Shown: positions 24,666 to 36,652 of the stretch, in pieces | Layout of the letters: every line of letters begins with the position of its first letter | How positions within the stretch are numbered: position 1 is the first letter of the stretch | Source of the DNA: Streblospio benedicti | Lineage: Eukaryota; Annelida; Polychaeta; Spionida; Spionidae | Assembly (NCBI GenBank): GCA_019095985.1 | Contig: CM032664.1 | Location: 28,594,871 to 28,658,870, forward strand | DNA: 64,000 bases | Direction of reading: 5' to 3' | Notes under the pieces: generated by a model | Told to the model about the DNA's origin: nothing | The model's database searches: none | Seen by the model: the letters and a program-made list of their open reading frames with translations, nothing else | Made by a program: the position numbers and the translations under genes

Positions 24666-25834
24666 CTGCATGCTTGTGTCCAATCTCGGTTTCCAAATTC
24701 ACATCACTGGGTTTGGTAAACTTGAAATAATCATTTGTATAATTTCCGTGAGCTTGTATTCCCCCGTGTATTCCATCCGTGGCAAAATGACAGAACTTCT
24801 CAATAATAGCATTCTGTCCTTCAGGTTGGTACAACAGCTTAACCGTTGTCCAGTTAAAAGTAGTCATTATGTCTATGATTAGCTTGGTCAAAGAGTTGAT
24901 ATTAGTACCAACTCTGGTTACCAAAGGGTATAGAGCTTTTTTGTCTTTTCCAAAGTCGGCTGCCATGGCTCCAGCCGTTACCATGGGCAAGTCCCAGAAG
25001 CGTATTTGACGGGCTATGGGTGCTGCAGTGTAGTCGCAACAGGGCCCGAAGTATACGTCCACAATGTTCTCAAGGTAGAAGTTGAAAGCCTTTTGGAAAA
25101 AGAAATTGGGTGTAGGCTTTAGAACAAATATGATGGTATTTGGTAATGTTAATTGCCACAATGGAATCTGAATTTAGCAGTATGATTGACATTTTTGTAC
25201 GCTGGAAGCAGTAGCCATAATTGCTTGATGATAAAAAAAGGCAAATTCAGAGTGAACGAACAACACGACACCATACAGTTAACAATCTAACATTTTGAAT
25301 TAGATCTTATAGATGTATATAGAAACATGTGACTATGGTTAAAGTTACCACTTTAGGACATATGTTTAATACAGTTCAACTCCAACGTGAATACCACTGT
25401 AGAAATATGGCTTCTGCTCCGTATTAATGATAAGCGGTCGTCACATTACGAGGTTGTACTGTAAAATCAACACGAACCCAAAATCAAGACGTTTTCCCAC
25501 ATACCTCATTGATGCCAATAGCTACGTCACACTTCGAATCTCTATAGCGTACGTTCAGAGCAATCCCACTAGTGACCTTTGTGTTGTTTTCAAGGGTCTC
25601 CAGGGCTATCTCTATTGCTGGGCGCACATGAGGGACGGCAAACGCCCAGCGGGTGTCCATAGGAAGCATGACAGCTATGTTGACTTGGGTCTTCTTCGTT
25701 TGGGCACCCTCTGCCCTTTTTGTGGTTGATAAACCATTGTTTGGTGGGGATGAGATGGAAGAAGGAACTAGACACAGTATATAGCATGCGGTGGCTAGAG
25801 CAGCAAATAATGGCTTTCTCTTAGTGAGAGACAT
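24666..25834 (-). CDS. NPR-like receptor, ANF-receptor ligand-binding domain, first two coding exons (partial)
   Basis: Two exons join in frame. Exon 1 is 25834-25505 (110 codons, GTATGT donor). Exon 2 is 25089-24666 (acceptor CAAAAG, GTAGGC donor, phase 1 out). Together they give 251 residues: a signal peptide (about 1-29), then the start of a receptor family ligand-binding (ANF_receptor) domain. VNIAVMLP and VRPAIEIALE match the natriuretic-peptide-receptor pattern, as do Cys102 before the intron, FGPCCDYTAAP (124-134), FWDLPMVTAG (141-150), LVTRVG, W190-TTVKLLYQ and CHFATDGIH (210-218). This is the extracellular half of NPR-C/NPR-A-type receptors, which bind natriuretic or related peptides. 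The rest of the ectodomain, the membrane segment and any kinase-homology/cyclase domain should lie at lower coordinates but were not found, so a long intron or a truncated gene copy is possible. It cannot be told whether this is a clearance-type or cyclase-type receptor. Confidence 0.85.
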
Positions 25835-26985
25835 GGTGATGGTGTTTTAAATGCTATTATTAACTTTCGGTGATGTACATCATCCGGATGACGTTTTTTT
25901 TAGAGGACGTGTTATCCCAGTGTAATATTCACTTACTGTGTTAATGTGTTACAAGGACGTGTGTGTAGTTTTAGACACTGTCCTTGTGATCATTTTACAC
26001 AATGCACATATCTCTCCTCGTTATCCAATCACAGCACTGTTGTTTCTTTCAATGTTGACTAAATACCTTTCTTGTTACTAATCCTGTCAATGCCAGTGTA
26101 ATCCAAACTCAGAATCAGACAAACGCCTATCCTTTGTAATCAAAACTACGGATTAGACAAAGTTCACCTATCCTTGTTATTAGAGAAGTTGATGTCGTGT
26201 TGTGTTGACATTTTACCAAATTATATTCCTTCTTTTAAACGTCTTAATTGGATTATCCGGCTGGATGATAGCTACTTAAAAGAAGCAGTGGTGTTTCAAA
26301 ACACAATGATTAAACATAAAGGCATACAAGTTGACACGAAAATTAATATCACAAATAAACAGGCAGACGTTTCATGTCCGGTAATAATCCTGATATTAAT
26401 AACTTGCCAGTTAATCTCACTGAAATAGAGTCTATCCCATGCAATAAATAAACTACTTATCCTACAAGCCGTCTCTGCTAACACAGCTAATATGACACCG
26501 CCATGCAAGAGACAACTGTGTTTTATGTACTCCTATATGCTTGTAATATATATCCAAAGGAATTAGATTAGAGAGGGAAAGAGTCACAAAACAACACTTG
26601 CTTCTTACTATTACAATGTAAAGGCTTCAAATGTCGCAAGCAACAAAACTGACGTTGATCAAAATTCAATTGTTGCTTCAGCACTTGTACACGATCACTC
26701 GAGTCAACAGTGATCGTGATTAGATAGTGATAAGTCAAGTTAATAAAGCTAATTTAACCGTAAACTTTTTTCTATATATGTTATCAACTGTTATTAAACT
26801 GTTACTTTTGTAGCAATTTTTTTAATGAGCTGTTTTCCATAAGTTTTCAAACTATCAAACTTGTTTTCAAAAGTAAGTGCATGCTTGAAATGATTGACAT
26901 AACTGGTTATACATTTGAACAGAAAATGTACTCCTATCTATATATGTAATTGATTTAATCACTAGTAAACGTGAGAAATAACAAA
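25835..26985. other. upstream flank of the NPR-like gene
   Basis: Contains the likely promoter/5' UTR of the minus-strand receptor. A CCAAT-type box (ATTGG on the minus strand, about 26025) is present, but no TATA box or start site could be fixed. Confidence 0.35.
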
Positions 26986-27360
26986 TGCTACCTGCTTAAC
27001 ACTGGCATTTGAACTACCATGAGTTCCAATAACACGAGAAGCTATACATGTACGTGTATATATCCAGCACAGCTGTAGATGCCTTTGTGTACATGCGTTT
27101 AGAATAATCACATACATGTAATTAATCTGCTATCTCGCTAATTATACAGGTAGTTAATTCACCGGTCAACTGATGCTCCCTCCTTAACAGTTTAGCAACT
27201 AGTCCTGACACTTAGTGAGATAACTATCCAATATGCACATATATCTTAACGTCTTTTTCTTTTTACGGATAGATAGGATAATAAGCTATACATATAGTTA
27301 ATTCGCTGTAAAACATTGGAAAACGATGCTTCCTCCTTAACAGTAGTGTTTGAACTACCA
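26986..27360. repeat. diverged direct repeats, ~170-bp spacing
   Basis: Blocks resembling CTTCCTCCTTAACAGTAGTG recur at about 26993, 27177 and 27329. AGTTAATTC-containing blocks precede the last two. The units are diverged. Confidence 0.45.
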
Positions 27361-27620
27361 ACTAGTGGTGGCACCGTTAGCGCAGCTAACTTCAGGCGAG
27401 GTGAGTCGGTGTCGCTCGTTCCTTGCTCGTCTCTGCTCTCCCAAATAACACCCTAACCTTATCAATCTCTCAGCTCACGCTAGAGTCAGACAGTGCCGAA
27501 TATTGAAGCCGACTCAGTCGTTGTATCAGTGTCGTAGTTAGTTGGTACATTGTCTCTGTACTGGAGTGTTTTTAAAGGGCTATGTCATCTCGAAAGCCAC
27601 GTGTGTGTTGCCTCCTACCG
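27361..27620 (+). promoter_or_regulatory. CpG-richer block with a consensus splice donor (possible noncoding first exon)
   Basis: GC and CpG content rise above the surroundings, and GGCGAG is followed by GTGAGT (donor at 27399), a near-ideal 5' splice site on the plus strand. This would fit a promoter and untranslated first exon of a gene running rightwards, but no downstream partner exon was identified. Confidence 0.25.
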
Positions 27621-30464
27621 CACAGTAAACTTGCGAGGATGAACATTTGAAACTGCCTGATAGGTGCTTAAGAGGCTGAATGAATCAGTTAAGTTTCACC
27701 GATAACCAATACAGAGTTATATTATTTGTGTATTTTATTTTACTAGAGATAGGTCATTTGTCTTAAAATGGGAATAACGATTTTTGTGTTTCGTTTAGTG
27801 TGAGATTAATTTAGTTTTCGAGTCGTTTTTATTTGTTTGTTATTGTTTTTCTTTAAGATTGGGCTTCATCAACAACATGCGTGTTTGAAAATAGAGAAAT
27901 GGACTTTCATTTGTACAGTAGCCCCCGTTTTTAAACATGTTAAAACTGTACACACATGTTGTGTTTCCACAGCACCGCAGCGATATTACTAGACTAGGCG
28001 CTTATTCAAGAAGATACTGTATTACTAATTATAGTAAACTTCACTTGAACATTCTTTATGGCATAAGACAGCGTGTAAGCTACAAATCCAACGAGTAGCA
28101 GGCATCACATGGAAGTAGCGATGTTATGGTGGCTATATGAAATAATGAGACCAAATCGCATCAGCGCGCTCTGAAGAATCTGTCTTAAGCCGCTTAGTAA
28201 AGCAGGCGACAAAGTCTCGTAGTGCAAAGTCTGGCTTGTGAGGCCGATTGCATTAGCTGTCTTTTGAGAGAGTAAGTCACAGGTGAAGTTTGGGAAAGCA
28301 AAGAAAACAAGTATTGCAATAGAAACGTGGTTAAAGCAATGGTCAGTACTTTTAAGTTTTGAAAGTTACACTGTCAGATCCAGATTATCATAATTTGGTA
28401 TGGAAGCCCAACTAAGGCAGCCAACCAAAGATTTACCTGGTCACGTCACTTTGTTCTGTAGGCTTACCTAGCCATGTATTGTCATAGATAGCTTACAGCG
28501 TAGTTTCGTGTCCTAGAGAATCCCCTGCATTCTTTTTTTTCATATACGAATATGCAAATTAGCTTGATTTGATTGACACAAGTTACTTCATGGATTTTGA
28601 TTGTGGCATTGATAAATGGCAAATTTGATTGGGGTGAACTAAGGACATTCATGAGATCCCTAATTCAAAGATGTGGGGTGATGCTGAAGCCCCTTAGAGT
28701 GGGATTTTGTTGGGGGATTGGGGTGCTGCCCTCAGCATGCCAGCACTCCCAACTCCTTTGGTCTGCCAGTTAGCCGTTGAGGCCAATAGACCACTCCAAT
28801 GATGAGTAAAGTTTGTGGAAACACGATGCCAATCATTCGGAAGCTAACTCAAATTTAAGTACTTAAGTAGTCAAAGAATTTGATATCAATTTTAAGTATT
28901 TACAGTGGCGCTATATGTATGCTTATCACGAACACGGAAAATTGAATTTATGGGTTACTCGGGAGACCTCGGGAGAGATATTCATTGCCCTTCATAACAC
29001 ACAGTAGCGCCTGCGAATCACACACTCTGTTAATTTGATTTTTAGAATAAACTGAGTAAATCATGGATCCTACTCATTCATAATATACACCACAACCCAC
29101 GGATCTACTGCATGGTTATTTTACAATGTAAACTTTGCACATTTCAATTTCGAATGTAGGGGGTCAAAGCATAGTTTTATTTTATTTTTTAGTTCTTGCT
29201 ATATCCATGCAAAAAAGACAGACACATTTCATAAACTTTAAATGACTCCACAAGTTCAACTATTGGAATGTCACAGCTATATACTTAAAAGTTCGTATTT
29301 TCACTACGAGATCAAAATAAACAGTTGATGATTTATACCTGTACATAGTTTTGTGCTGTTGGATTTTGTTTTCTTTCTGTCTAACAGAGTGTTTGCTAGT
29401 CTCTTATCAAGAAGAGGCCATGTCTTTCAAGACTCGTATCAACTCTGTGTTGACCTTTCATTGATTTCCGGACCCTTCTTGACTTGCTAATCAGTTCCTA
29501 AAATGGCATGTTTTGTAGAGCAAAAACGTACACGTTTTGTTTTGCTATCGTAAGTGGTTTCACTCAGCTCAACCTTCCTAGCTTTAAGACCTGACAGCGC
29601 CAAGTTAATTATATCAGTAGTTTGTTTCTTTTGCTTTGATACCAATTGTGTCAAATGTGAACACTAGTTGATTTGGGTGAATAACTGAGCTTTTAAACTA
29701 TAATTTTGGTTAATCATGTGAATGTTATTGGATTTCTGTCATCCTTTGCGGCCTTCTCTTTCCAAACATGATCTGGACCTGTGTGAAACATTGCAACCTT
29801 AACACTTAGTAATCCTGAATATGTGTATGAGGAACTGAATTATAAGGATAAGCAATCTAATTTTGTTGAACTAAATTAGTCCCAAAAATGCACTTTTCGC
29901 TTTCTTTAGCCAGTGGTTTCAATCATCCAAATCCTATTAGCACGTGCTAGGTCTTTTTTTGAAATAAATAGCCTTCATTTCTCTGCACACAAATTTGTCC
30001 CAAAAAAGAGCTTTGCATATGGAAATGTTGTTTAGAAAAGATAATTTCGTATCATCACTACATAAATCTACAAAAAATCATCTAAACAGACAGACGTGGC
30101 ATCAATATTCAATTAATCACGTTGCAGGGTTGAACAATTATTGAAATATTATACTAATTTTCTATTTGAAGGATTTTTCTTTAGAAGAATGCATACGAGT
30201 GGTCAGTTAGAACTGGTGGCTATGTAAGAAATGTGGTACTCATTTGTTAGAGGTTTTGCTGTAGTAAAGTGCTGGCAATATGGCGATCTGACTACTATCT
30301 CTCGAGCAATAAATAATATGCCCAATATAGTTCTACCAAACCAAATGCTTATTCTGCAATCCTAGTGATATATAAATCTAATAGTATCATGTGCCAATCC
30401 ATTGTGGCAGGTGGGGTAAGGGGTGATGGTTGGGGGGGCTAGAGTCACATGAGAGCCACCAATT
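27621..30464. other. spacer, no gene recognised
   Basis: No domain-bearing frame. The frame at 28573-28773 begins with a non-ATG codon and matches nothing recognised. Confidence 0.4.
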
Positions 30465-31571
30465 TCGAATCAGAGACCACACGTATAAGCATACTACCGT
30501 TATTTCTCGTGTTCCAACCCTTCATAAAGATAACAGCAAGAACCTGCTTCAAGAGGCCATCTCTATAACACTTTGCCAACCCACGGGTGGTCATAGAGGT
30601 CTGCTTTATACTGTATGTAGAGCTAAATGCAATATCTCTACTCTTAATCCCCAATTACATTACTCTATTTTAATTCATAGCAAGCAGTGTGTGTAGACCT
30701 TGGCATACATCTATTGATGTGTGCGTTGCTTTGGTTTGCTTGAACCATTAAGGGATTAGTGTAATATGCATATAGTTATCTGTGACTAGACAACTGGGGG
30801 GGAGCATAATGTATTGAAATCAAAAAGTGTTCATGTTAGGGAGATCCATATCAACATAGTATAACGAACTGGTATATATTTTTTATGATTAGGGAGATTT
30901 TTAAACACAAAGTTATCACTAAAAACATTCGTGAATAAATCTTGAAAATGGTTTCCAATTAGTGAAACAATTGTCAGTGGAGTTTGATTCTTTAAAGATG
31001 CTAGTATATATGAACAAAGTGTTTGTATCTGAGAATACCTTTCTACAAGTACTCTGTGAACCAGTTTAAAGATGCACCTACATGTACATGTACTTGGTCC
31101 ACGCACGTGCCTACTCATTATGTTTAAGGACTATGATTGGACTAAAAAAATGAAAATTGGACATGCTAGTGAGTCCAACAACCCATACGCCTCTCCTGCA
31201 TCCGACACTAATCTATAGCAAATCCAGATTTCTTTAGGAAAAAGGGTAATAAACAGTGAAAGTCATAGTGGATTTCATGGATTCTGTACACACAATAGCT
31301 TGCACATGTACAGCAAAATGAGATGGTCTTTATAGAAAGGTTTCTGTTATGTACCGAGTATAATCTCTTGCAATATTCGTGAGTTGCCGAGAGATTAGTT
31401 AGCCCCTCATAGTGATTACATCCGCAAGTCGGATTTTGCCCACGGGGATTTTTTTTCCCCAATAATAGTCTCGTCATTGTTATTTGCATAGTCGAGAAAA
31501 TCTCTATAGAGACACAAGACAGTAGAACCTCTGTCTCAATAAAGAGGGGGTCCTAATGGCAGGTTCTACTG
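30465..31571. repeat. copies of the TTCTACTGTA dispersed repeat, including a 52-bp solo foldback
   Basis: One copy spans about 30465-30615 (ends ATACTGTA). A compact copy at 31520-31571 begins CAGTAGAACCTC and ends AGGTTCTACTG, showing the terminal inverted repeats of this family most clearly. A partial copy lies near 31322-31355. Confidence 0.65.
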
Positions 31572-31984
31572 TATGACACGCAATGATTCTGGAGAGAGGA
31601 TTAGTCAAAGGTGCTGAGTACTATATAATCGATGGATTAATTCGCTCTGTCTGGTTGCATGTTGAACGAGTCCCAGATGTAGATCAGATACAGGAAACCC
31701 TTTCTATTAGGGGCACTGGTGTGAGTAGTAACAATTATCCCCAACTGTGAAGTGTTTTTATTTGTGGAGCATTTTAGTCACATAGCTAACGGGAGAATGA
31801 AAAGTTTTCCCTAATTGCCGACGATCCATATTATTGTTGTTTTACAGTTTGATGTGTCCCCCATTGAGAGTTCTCACAGTAACGTTTACGAGATTGGGGT
31901 GTACAGTTTACCTAGTTCTCATATAATTTCGTATGATTTCTTCTGATAATTTGGACAGAATGATTTTACAATAAATGTGGGGTT

Positions 31985-32420
31985 AAAACTTACAACTTCG
32001 AAAATGTCGGCCTTGTCTATTTGAAGACCGTCGTCAAGAATGACGTCACATGGAGGTGTTGCACCATGTGACGTCACGGGGAGTTCCTACAACTTTGGAG
32101 GAATGCCGCCGATTACTATTGCTATCACAGATCATGCAGTCCAGGCAAACCACATCCCACACTGGGACAAAAGTAGGGTTGTGCTAAGGGAGAGCAATCA
32201 GATTAAGGAGGCCATCACAATCAGAAGAACTTTAGAGACTAGAACAGAGATAAAGGCGCCTACCAACTGTCCCATGCATACGTCCTCTTGAAGCCATGGA
32301 CTGAGCCTGCTGAGGAACGTCCCGTGCCGTCACATCGTGCAACACCTCCGTGTGACGTCATTCTTGAAGATGGTCTGCTGATGACAATGCCGAAGATTTC
32401 GAAGATGTAAGTTTCAAAGC
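31985..32420 (+). mobile_element. Penelope-like retroelement remnant between inverted flanks
   Basis: About 90-bp arms (31985-32075 and 32330-32420) are inverted copies sharing AAACTTACA-CTTCGAAA, GTCAAGAATGACGTCACA and GGAGGTGTTGCAC. Between them, a frame at about 32130-32290 ends with a pattern (PHWDKSRVV, then IKEAITIRR) resembling the C-terminal region after the GIY-YIG nuclease of Penelope-like elements. Terminal repeats in inverted orientation are known for that family. The reverse transcriptase is absent, so this is a short, broken remnant. Confidence 0.5.
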
Positions 32421-32849
32421 TGGGTTTATCATAAATTCATTCTATGTATATTCATCGAATCTCGCTTCCCTTGTATTTATACTTGGGTCCTACTTCGTGT
32501 TTATTTCAATACAATGCTTACACACTAAGGTTTTTTACCAGTCGAAATGCCATCATCTTTAATCTGATCACGCTTTTAATGTGTATTTTGTGCATTGATG
32601 CAAACTAGTGCATAAAAAGTATTTGCATATTCACTTACGTTACGTATACTACTTGAACTTTGGACTCATTACTTTTTTTTAGAAATAATATCAACACACC
32701 AAGTGTTCATTACATATCCGAGTTGATTGGAACATAGACGTTTGGCGAGAGGGTCGTTGCTTCGATACTGACCAGCGCGTGGTGGTGGTGGAGCAAACAT
32801 CATGAAATGTAAATGTGGGGGTTAAAAGTCGTGAGTCAAGTCTTTGTCT
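32421..32849. other. spacer
   Basis: No gene recognised. A short perfect inverted repeat (GTCGTGAG / CTCACGAC, 8-bp arms) follows at about 32828-32855. Confidence 0.4.
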
Positions 32850-33140
32850 CACGACTCACATTTTACAAGATGTCATTGGCACACTAAAGTTTGTCGATCG
32901 ATTGATCATTTCTCACATACTTGCCTTTGCAGCACATTGGGGTTCACTGCACAACACTTATCACTCACACACTCTTTCATTCCAGGACCTGTTCGTATTT
33001 AGCGTGTAGGTCCCACGGAGCAGTGTGCAACGATTAAGGGATATGATTGCTCAACACCTGCATCCATACCCGACCGGGAATCGAACCCACGACCTTCTAG
33101 TCACTAGCCCAACGCCCTATCTACTCGGTCACAGAAGTTG
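32850..33140 (-). repeat. tRNA-derived SINE, fuller copy
   Basis: On the minus strand the tRNA-like head (about 33133-33065) has an A-box-like ACCGAGTAGATAGGGCG and a B-box GGGTTCGATTCC. The body continues to about 32850 with blocks (CATTGGCACAC, GTCGATC, GCAGCACATT, CACTCACA) that recur at 50350-50450. The tRNA part does not fold into a complete functional tRNA. Confidence 0.65.
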
Positions 33141-33244
33141 CTCTACGGTATGTGCATGTAAAACATGTCTGTCTTTTTTTGTCTTTTTGTCCGGCAGCGT
33201 ATACAAACTGTTGTAGGACTGGAACACGAGATTGAAGCGTCAAC

Positions 33245-33319
33245 CGTAGAATTGAGCATGCTGAGGTGTGATTGACACGAACGAAGTGTTAATCACACCT
33301 CAGCATGCTCAATTCTACG
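33245..33319. repeat. near-perfect 75-bp foldback
   Basis: Two 29-base arms (33245-33273 and 33291-33319) are exact inverted copies (left arm starts CGTAGAATTGAGCATGCTGA) around a 17-base centre. The centre itself partly pairs (GACAC / GTGTT), and pairing continues outward with mismatches. It would form a long cruciform or hairpin. No surrounding coding sequence. Confidence 0.9.
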
Positions 33320-34350
33320 ATTGACACGACAATCGAGTGGTCAAATACTATTCTATCATGAAGATGATACGATTACAGTCAGTTTTCATAGGTAAAACTA
33401 AATACACAAAATCACGTAAAACGTGTCTGTAATGGATGGTTGGCAGATGGTTGTTGAATTTATGGTGTACTAGCTTTCCCGGGTTACGCGTTGCAGTGGC
33501 ATAACTAGGCTGTAGACATGTAACAAAAAATGAAAAAGTATGTAAAATAAAATTTATTGGTAGTGATGCAAACAATGTCAGTATGGTCACCACTGAAATA
33601 ATTGGTACTTCTCATTATATATTAGACTATGATTATTATGGTGAGAAACGTATGTAAGTGTACTCAATATATTCGCACATGATGTTGCCAGTCATGTTTG
33701 CATTAGCAATATACATGGGATGGGATGGAACACCTCACCATCCTGTTGATCGTTCCTGAAATATTTTCTTTCCATTGATAATACAGTTGTCATGCACACA
33801 ATGCTAAGGCAACCATTACATTCCATGCTGCCAATATGATGTGCTTACCCTTGAAACAGTCTATATTTGTGATTTTTTAAACAGGCTATAAACATAGTAT
33901 ACGCGAACTTCTTACATTTCACGTCGGCAATCGCCTATGGTTTTGACTCGAAAGTGTTTTCATTTTCTTCGTTGGTGACGACCATTACCCTGATGACATG
34001 CCCATGAAACCCTATGACAATAGGAAATGCAGACACAATACAGGCACCTCAACTCCGATATTGTTCCGTTAAGATTTCTGTAATTTTAACCGTCATTCCG
34101 ACTAGCTGCTGTCGGCTATCTGTTGACTATCCGAGGAAGCGTGTATGAAGCTTGTTTGTATTGATAAAGATGTGAAAATTGCATTTTTTTTTTTTTTTTT
34201 TATTTTTTTTTTGACGTTCAGTCGACGGAGTGCAAAATTTCGAAAATAATAGTCAGTTCTCAGTGTTAAGCCCGACTTCTTTGTGTGGCATGACCGTTAA
34301 AGTCCATTGTAATGGATCCATGGATCCTACCGTGGAGAATCCATATACAT
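33320..34350. other. spacer
   Basis: No gene recognised. A T-rich homopolymer stretch lies at about 34183-34212. Confidence 0.4.
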
Positions 34351-34351
34351 A

Positions 34352-34881
34352 AGGGATCGTTCACAAATGACGTCATCCGACAGGGGTGGGGGTAGCAAAA
34401 GATGGCAAAAGGTGACAGGGGGGGTGTCACCTTTTGAAAAACAATTGTAGTTATTTAACAGTATTTGAACTTACATTCTGAGATGTTAAGTGAGTTGTGT
34501 ACTATCTACTAGTTGAAATTCCATTGCCTCGTTTGCTTTATAACCTCAATACATTTGTAAACTTATATGAATAATTGTATATATTTTTTCCCAAGGTTGC
34601 TTGTGGATTCAATTCTACTCTCTCTGTTCTGCCAAGCAAGCTCCTGCCACTGTATCGATATAGCTGAAGAGACATCTTCCATTTTACTATATCAAGTGGC
34701 CCTGATGTGACTCGAACTCACGACCCCAAGGTTGTGAGACCAGAATGATACCATCGCTGCTTGGGATGATGTCTCTACAGCTATGTCAATACAGTGGCAG
34801 AACAGTGCTTGGCAGAACAGTGAGAGTAGACTTGAAATAAAAAGGCCAAAAATGAGGTGACGTCATTTGTGAACGATCCCT
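34352..34881. mobile_element. 530-bp terminal-inverted-repeat element with a nested inverted repeat
   Basis: The outer ends are inverted copies: AGGGATCGTTCACAAATG plus ACGTCA at 34352-34375, matching 34858-34881. Inside, a second pair of about 70-bp arms (34606-34676 and 34766-34836) share CTGTTCTGCCAAGCA, TGCCACTGTAT and GAGACATC blocks. They flank a loop holding a tRNA-like B box in minus orientation (GTGAGTTCGAGTC). This looks like one small element inserted in, or carried by, another. No transposase. Confidence 0.75.
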
Positions 34882-36120
34882 AACGGTACCAACTAAATTG
34901 CCATGTTTCCATTCCTATTTCATTTGCTATCACAAATATACATGTACTTATATAGGTTTCTAATTTGGCATTAGTCATCTGCAAATAGTGCCTTTCTTGA
35001 TGCCGCGATTTTTCTTAAACACAGTTCTCTGCTGAACTTTCGTTTATATGATTATCTTGGAATATACATGTAAGCGAAAAAAGTTCTATATATAAGTACT
35101 AGTGTACAAAAGAAACGTTTGATTTAAAATGTAGTAAAACGATTATGAAAAGAAACAATCGGAGATTTTTATAAAGAAGTATCAAGATAACAACTGTAGC
35201 ATAATTCACATTCGATGCAAATTTATGTGGAGGACAATGAAAATTTAAAAACTCCGGATGAAACAAGAGTGCTTCACACGTTTGAAACTGCTTGCAGAGC
35301 TGAATGTGCGAAAGCTCCTTTAAAAGTATACAGTAAAACCTCTCAAACTTACCTATAATCACTTCTTTGAGATGGCATTGCAGTTTGAAGAAGTATAAGG
35401 TAATGGTAAACAGGCATTCCGTTTTTTGCTTAAATTACCATTAGTACCATGTTTATCCCCAAAATGGTCTAGGATTTTCTGCGCATCAAGATCATAAATA
35501 TAGGGAAAAGGTCTTTAAGAACACTTCCCTAACGTGAGCATATCTTCACGATTGCTTGTAATTTTAATTCGTTTTTTTATGTAACAGTACAAGCAGAAAC
35601 TACAAATTGAACACTTTTCTAAAGTAGCAACTATTTCCAATAAGTCACTCGAATAATCTTTTTGGGAAATTTGTTTTCAATAGGTATATGCATGGTAGGT
35701 CCAGAGGCTTACCACATACAGTAAAACTTTGTTGAAAATACCTTTATTTTAAGGTACCCAGTTAAAAAATAATTAATTCTACGGATACCTACCACATATA
35801 TTTTACTCTATAAAGTAATCATCTTTCCATGACCACCCGTTTGTCAAACCTCAACATGTAAACCCCAGGTGGTCAAATACGTGATTTATTATACATTTAT
35901 GGTGCCATGCACGCTGAAATTGCATACTTACAGGCGGTAATAGACCACTTCACAGTGTTCTCATTACACAATTTCCATATTCCATTAATTTCTGTACACC
36001 GTATAATGAAATAGAACCCAACAAAATGCAAGTGAATATTGAAGAGATCGATCAATGTCCAGCTTTGCGCAAGGATATCATATTTCCAACATTTGAAGGC
36101 AACATAACGGCTGCTGTCGT
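34882..36120. other. AT-rich spacer
   Basis: No gene or clear repeat recognised. Confidence 0.4.
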
Positions 36121-36121
36121 T

Positions 36122-36652
36122 GGCAGACCCAGGTTTTCGGAAAAAGGGGGGGGGTCCTAACCAACCATTGGCCTTCATAGCTTTGGTACACTGGAAAGCA
36201 CTCGAGATGCGAAAATAGAATTGAATTACATCTTATGGAGGCAAGGGTAAAGATGCTCCCTTTGGATCTGCCCGCGAACCCATAAGTTAGATGCTTTGTT
36301 ATTGTTGGAATTTTTGTTTATAAATCACACTATCATATATGTTACCCACGAAACACAATAGTCGTATGTCAGAACCTGATCAAACTGCACACAGATTCAA
36401 TTTCAATAAGGCTTAACTTAAATATTGGCTAGATTAGATGGTGAACTGAGGGGTTAGGGCTTTGGGCAAGGATATCATGAATTGACATCACCACCATACT
36501 TGACAGGGGAGGGGATGCATGGGGAGCCTGTTGGGGCGGGTGTCCTCAAGTTGACGCGGGGGGGGGTCATGAAATTGAATTAAGTTGACGAGGGGGGTCA
36601 GAAAGTTCCAAAATGTGGTTGACGTCAATTGTGAACGCTCCCTTATAGTACT
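36122..36652. repeat. remnants of two small elements
   Basis: At about 36122-36280, GGCAGACCCAGGTTTTCGGA and GGATCTGCC are loosely inverted ends, like the element at 42105-42215. At 36620-36652, TGACGTCAATTGTGAACGCT resembles the right end of the 34352 element. G-rich runs fill the space between. Confidence 0.45.

Noticed and set aside
21590-33110. tRNA genes suggested by GGTTCGANTCC boxes
   Set aside because: The boxes sit in SINE-like contexts repeated across the window and no complete cloverleaf forms.
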